In this document: piece by piece, positions 62,201 through 64,000 of the stretch
Layout: every line of letters starts with the position of its first letter
Position numbering within the stretch: position 1 is the stretch's first letter
From: Gramella sp. MT6
GTDB lineage: Bacteria > Bacteroidota > Bacteroidia > Flavobacteriales > Flavobacteriaceae
Length of the DNA stretch: 64,000 bases
Assembly: GCF_019357415.1 (NCBI RefSeq)
Contig: NZ_CP048410.1
Coordinates: forward strand, 2,692,501-2,756,500
Direction: 5' to 3'
The notes under the pieces: generated by a model
What the model was told of the DNA's origin: nothing
Seen by the model: only the letters and a program-made list of their open reading frames with translations
The model's database searches: none
Made by a program: the position numbers and the translations under genes

Positions 62201-64000
62201 CAGGCTGAGTAACTTCGATAGTAGCTGAAGTAGCTCCAGTGCTCCATAAATAGGAAGCAGATCCTTGAACTGTTGATCCAGAAGCGTCTAAAGTTATATT
62301 TGTTGTAGTACAATTAAGTTCTTCAACCCCAGTAATATCAGCAACAACCGGAGTAATATCCTGAGTTACGGTAACTGTAGTCTGAGCGGAACAACCATTA
62401 TCACTATCAGTAACAGTAACTGTATAATCGCCAGGCTGGGTAACTTCGATAGAAGCTGAAGTAGCTCCGGTGCTCCAAAAATAGGAAGCATTCCCCTGAA
62501 CTGTTGAGCCTGCTGCGTCTAATGTAATTTCGGTATTGGCACAGGTCAATTCTTCATTTCCGGAGATATCTGCTGTAACAGGTGTAATATCCTGAGTAAC
62601 TAACACAGAGGTAGAATTTGAACATCCATTATCGCCATCGGTTACAGTTACATAATAAGTTCCAGGAGTGCTAACATTTAACGTAGCTGAAGTTCCTACT
62701 TGAGGGCCATCTACGCTATTGGTATTCCATGAATACGAGGGTGTTCCCTGGAAGGTTGATCCTGAAGCGTCCAAAGTTATTTCGGTATTGGCACAGGTCA
62801 ATTCTTCGTTTCCAGAGATATCTGCAGTTACCGGAGTAATGTCCTGAGTAACTACCACAGAGGCAGAATCTGAACATCCATTCTCAGCATCAGTTACAGT
62901 CACAAAATAAGTCCCTGGTTCAGATACCAGTAAGCTAGACTCTGTACCAACCACAGTCCCTTCTAAGGTAACCCTGGTCCAGGAATATGTAGCAGGACCC
63001 TCCACTGTTGAACCTGAAGCGTCCAAAGTGATTTCAGTATTCGTACAGGTTAATTCTTCGTTTCCAGAGATTTCTGCGGTTACTGGAGTAATGTTCTGAG
63101 TAACTACCACAGAAGTAGAGTCAGAACACCCATTATCCTCATCTGTTACGGTTAAATAATAAGTTCCAGGATCGCTAACAGTTAAAGTTGCTGAAGTTCC
63201 TACCTGGGTTCCATCAGCACTATTAGTATTCCATGAATAAGAAGCTGGTCCTTGCACAGTTGAACCTGAAGCGTCTAAAGTAATTTCGGTATTGGCACAT
63301 GTCAATTCTTCGTTTCCTGAGATATCTGCAGTAACAGGGGTAATGTCCTGAGTAACTACAACAGAAGTGGAAGCGGAACATCCATTATCGGCATCGGTTA
63401 CAGTTACATAATAGGTGCCAGGAGAGCTAACAGCTAAAGTTGCTGAAGTACCTACCTGTGTTCCATCAGCGCTATTGGTATTCCATGAATAGGAAGCTGT
63501 TCCCTGGAAAGTTGAACCTGAAGCGTCTAAAGTAATTTCGGTATTGGCACAGGTTAATTCTTCATTTCCTGAGATATCGGCAGTTACTGGAGTAATGTCT
63601 TGAGTAACTTCTACAGAGGTCGAATCTGAACAACCATTATCAGTGTCAGTCACAGTAACATAAAAGGTTCCAGGGGAGCTGACATTCAATGTTGAAGAAG
63701 TTCCAACCTGTGTTCCATCCGCGCTAGTTGTATTCCATGAGTATGATACATTACCCTGGGCAGTTGAAGTTGAAGCGTCTAAAGTTATTTCGGTATTGGC
63801 ACAGGTAAGTTCTGCATTCCCTGTGATACTGGCTGTTACAGGAGATATATCCTGAGTTACCTCCACCGAAGTAGAAGCAGAACATCCATTGTCACTATCG
63901 GTCACCGTTACAAAGTAGGTTCCCGGGGAAGTTACCTGTAAAGTAGAAGAAGTTCCAACCTGGGCTCCGGTAGCAGAATCGGTATTCCAGGAATAAGAAG
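56214..64000 (-). CDS. Giant T9SS type B adhesin with Ig-like and HYR repeats (N-terminus beyond window)
   Basis: The frame is open from base 64000 to the stop at 56214, about 2,595 codons; the first visible GTG at 63905 is not the start, because the same repeat continues upstream to the edge. In order: about nineteen and a half Ig/PKD-like modules of 77 or 83-84 residues (ITGNEELTC ... VTVTDSDNGCS); nine HYR modules of about 84 residues (APVITAC ... TTVTWTVTDAAGNSTTCEQI); a SprB-like segment (FGSITVSTENGVSFTIDGVN); and a type B gliding-motility sorting domain (AVTPNGDNRNDFFEV, LRIFNRWGAEVY). It should be exported by T9SS to the surface for adhesion or gliding. PorP/SprF and PorE-like genes follow. 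Confidence 0.93.
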   Translation of the reverse strand, partial: SYSWNTDSATGAQVGTSSTLQVTSPGTYFVTVTDSDNGCSASTSVEVTQDISPVTASITGNAELTCANTEITLDASTSTAQGNVSYSWNTTSADGTQVGTSSTLNVSSPGTFYVTVTDTDNGCSDSTSVEVTQDITPVTADISGNEELTCANTEITLDASGSTFQGTASYSWNTNSADGTQVGTSATLAVSSPGTYYVTVTDADNGCSASTSVVVTQDITPVTADISGNEELTCANTEITLDASGSTVQGPASYSWNTNSADGTQVGTSATLTVSDPGTYYLTVTDEDNGCSDSTSVVVTQNITPVTAEISGNEELTCTNTEITLDASGSTVEGPATYSWTRVTLEGTVVGTESSLLVSEPGTYFVTVTDAENGCSDSASVVVTQDITPVTADISGNEELTCANTEITLDASGSTFQGTPSYSWNTNSVDGPQVGTSATLNVSTPGTYYVTVTDGDNGCSNSTSVLVTQDITPVTADISGNEELTCANTEITLDAAGSTVQGNASYFWSTGATSASIEVTQPGDYTVTVTDSDNGCSAQTTVTVTQDITPVVADITGVEELNCTTTNITLDASGSTVQGSASYLWSTGATSATIEVTQPGDYTVTVTDSDNGCSDQTSVTVTQDDLSAEAIITGNEELNCNTTSITLDASTSKVQGTASYVWNTGATSASIEVTEPGDYTVTVTDSDNGCSDETTVTVTQDITPVVADITGNEELTCAVTEITLDASGSTVQGNASYEWSNEATSATISVTEPGDYTVTVTDSDNGCSAQTTVTVTQDITPVVADITGNEELTCVTTSITLDANVSTVQADASYLWSTGATTSSIEVTEPGEYSVTVTDSDNGCSDETTVIVTQDITPVVANITGNEELTCSTTEITLDASASTVQGTASYAWTKDGDATVLGTNETLTVSETGMYYVTVTDSDNGCSDSASVEVTQDANLPVATITGNEELTCTTTEITLDASGSTVQGTATYSWTKNTLEGTVVGTNATLLVSEPGTYFVTVTDVENGCSTTDSVNVTQDITPVTADITGNEELTCATSEITLDASTSTVQGTASYEWSNGATTATITVTEPGDYSVTVTDSDNGCSAETTVTVAQDITPVVADITGNEELTCATTEVTLDASGSTVQGPASYEWNTGATTATITVTEPGEYSVTVTDSDNGCSSETTVTVTQDITPVVADINGNEELTYSTTEITLDASTSTVQGTASYEWTKDGDATIISTDETLTVSETGMYSVTVTDSDNGCSDTAFVEVTQDANLPTATISGNEELTCITTEITLDASGSTVQGTATYSWTKNTLEGPVVGTDSTLLVSEPGTYFVTVTDAENGCSTTDSVIVTQDITPVTSEITGNEELTCATTEVTLDASGSTVQGNASYLWSNGATSATIVVSEPGDYTVTVTDSDNGCIAQTTVTVTQDITPVVADITGNEELTCSTTEITLNASGSTVQADASYLWSTGATTSSIEVTEPGDYSVTVTDSDNGCFAEATVTVEQNTITAEAIITGNEDLDCNNTSVNLDASTSTVQGTATYLWNTGATSASIEVTEAGDYSVTVTDSANGCSDETSVTINFIEDTEPPVITECAAIINTMADEGVCTASEVELGMPVATDNCPAELNIINNAPAVFPLGETTVTWTVTDAAGNSTTCEQIVNVIDNQAPVITACASDMMNVEADNGVCEASQVDLGMPAVSDYCTATEDLTITNNAPAVFPLGETTVTWTVTDAAGNSTTCEQIVNVIDTQAPVITACASDMMNVEADNGVCEASQVDLGMPTVSDNCTATEDLTITNDAPSVFALGETTVTWTITDAAGNSTTCEQIVNVIDTQAPVITACASDMMNVEADNGVCEASQVDLGMPAVSDNCTATEDLTITNNAPEVFPLGETTVTWTVTDAAGNSTTCEQIINVIDTQAPVITTCASDMMTVEADNGVCEASQVDLGMPTVSDNCTATEDLTITNDAPTVFALGETTVTWTITDAAGNSTTCEQIVNVIDTQAPVITACGLDMMTVEADNGVCEASQVDLGMPTVSDNCTATEDLTITNDAPTVFALGETTVTWTITDAAGNSTTCEQIVNVIDTQAPVITACGLDMMTVEADNGVCEASQVDLGMPAVSDNCTATEDLTITNDAPAVFALGETTVTWTVTDAAGNSTTCEQIINVIDTQAPVFEAVSDINLNNDAGICGATFTYELPVVTDNCGVESLTLTEGLASGEEFPIGTTTVTYTATDASGNTSTVSFDVNITDNEAPTIECPESFTVNVEYGVTSTVVNYEEVTASDNCGETTVTMTSGIASGEEFPVGETLIEYTVVDANGNESSCSFTITVEEDPAPAPPAAPEPTVIAPTCENPFGSITVSTENGVSFTIDGVNFQNSGVFENIEAGTYQISVKDEFGQESEVITVVIEEPVAEEIEVTQAPELYNDGTTTAFDLFDLLVGDVDESGTWIDNDNTGALDNGFIDPSMMEAGTYIFTYELDGFCPSSTQVSVTIFDGIVLNCSIEDIKNGISKAVTPNGDNRNDFFEVDLDTECGFTYDLRIFNRWGAEVYTAQNYQNNWDGFSKSSFTNSNQLPSGTYYYVLEIRNSEFQPIQGYIYLGTK
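57033..59280 (-). repeat. Array of nine HYR modules in the adhesin
   Basis: Modules 2 to 7 are 84 residues (252 bases) each and nearly identical; modules 1, 8 and 9 are divergent. Each keeps the AAGNSTTCEQ or related ending and a Cys pair (GVCEASQ, DNCTATED). Confidence 0.9.
57731..58234 (-). repeat. Perfect 252-base tandem duplication inside the HYR array
   Basis: Bases 57731-57982 and 57983-58234 read the same throughout by eye, covering one HYR period each. Neighbouring modules differ at many third positions. Confidence 0.85.
59287..64000 (-). repeat. Array of Ig/PKD-like modules in the adhesin
   Basis: About nineteen and a half modules in two length classes: 77 residues (ending through WSTGATSASIEV) and 83-84 residues (with SADGTQVGTSATL, NTLEGTVVGT or KDGDATVLGT in the centre). 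Long modules dominate nearer the window edge, short ones nearer the HYR array. Confidence 0.9.
59517..61442 (-). repeat. 963-base higher-order tandem repeat of four Ig-like modules
   Basis: Blocks 59517-60479 and 60480-61442 each hold, in order, a KDGDAT module, a NTLEG module and two short modules, 321 residues each. The first three modules correspond strongly; the fourth differs (QADASYLW versus a PASYEW form). Confidence 0.75.

Noticed and set aside
59287..64000. Regular repeats that could be taken for a CRISPR array
   Set aside because: Period is 231-252 bases, all in one coding frame with protein-level conservation; no short direct repeats with unique spacers.

Overview
The window is chromosomal DNA of a low-GC member of the Bacteroidetes, most likely a marine Flavobacteriaceae (Gramella/Christiangramia-like; the genus is inferred from protein style only). 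Evidence: housekeeping promoters of the TAnnTTTG type rather than TATAAT, two classes of type IX secretion (T9SS) C-terminal signals, PorP/SprF and PorE-like proteins, many SPII lipoproteins, an ornithine aminotransferase and S1 protein of Bacteroidetes type, and a 6S-like RNA between zapA and rny. No tRNA, rRNA, IS element, phage or CRISPR array was seen.

Layout. 0-3.6 kb: partial GNAT acetyltransferase, then a DUF779/aldehyde dehydrogenase pair divergent from an AraC regulator. 3.6-8.6 kb: DUF4268-ZIP transporter operon, a THUMP rRNA methyltransferase, and the rlmD-DUF6452-DUF6048 operon. 8.8-15.6 kb: rocD with an unusual Cys/His insert, a T9SS type A cargo operon, a Smr protein, a TSP3-type lipoprotein and a cysteine desulfurase. 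15.7-22 kb: M23 peptidase, zapB-like/zapA/6S RNA/rny, aldo-keto reductase, xerD. 22.1-25.8 kb: a run of four small outer-membrane beta-barrel genes plus one broken secreted gene, with duplicated 3' flanks, lying between xerD and aroQ. 25.8-33.9 kb: aroQ, a DUF71 ATPase, lpdA, a collagen-like lipoprotein, two msrB genes, hydrolase, M48 protease, MFS transporter. 33.9-36.9 kb: an ECF sigma operon with a membrane partner and two repetitive beta-rich surface/periplasmic proteins. 37.1-42.4 kb: lon, cmk, rpsA. 42.5-51.3 kb: secreted hydrolase, secreted six-hairpin glycosidase, pyrR-pyrB-STAS-like-rnz, CAP lipoprotein. 51.5-64 kb: S41 protease, then an adhesin-PorP-PorE-like operon whose giant adhesin (over 2,590 residues visible) runs off the right edge.

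Most worth following: (i) an identical ECF-type promoter signature, TGTAACA-N15-C(A/G)TC, upstream of both the ECF sigma operon and a distant secreted hydrolase gene; (ii) an 86-nt, four-helix nested RNA structure just after the PorE-like gene; (iii) a 9-bp hairpin at the predicted 5' end of the rpsA mRNA; (iv) the OMP cluster with copied terminators and one gene interrupted by a single in-frame stop; (v) a perfect 252-bp tandem HYR duplication and a 963-bp higher-order repeat in the adhesin. All calls rest on reading the sequence; no database search was run.
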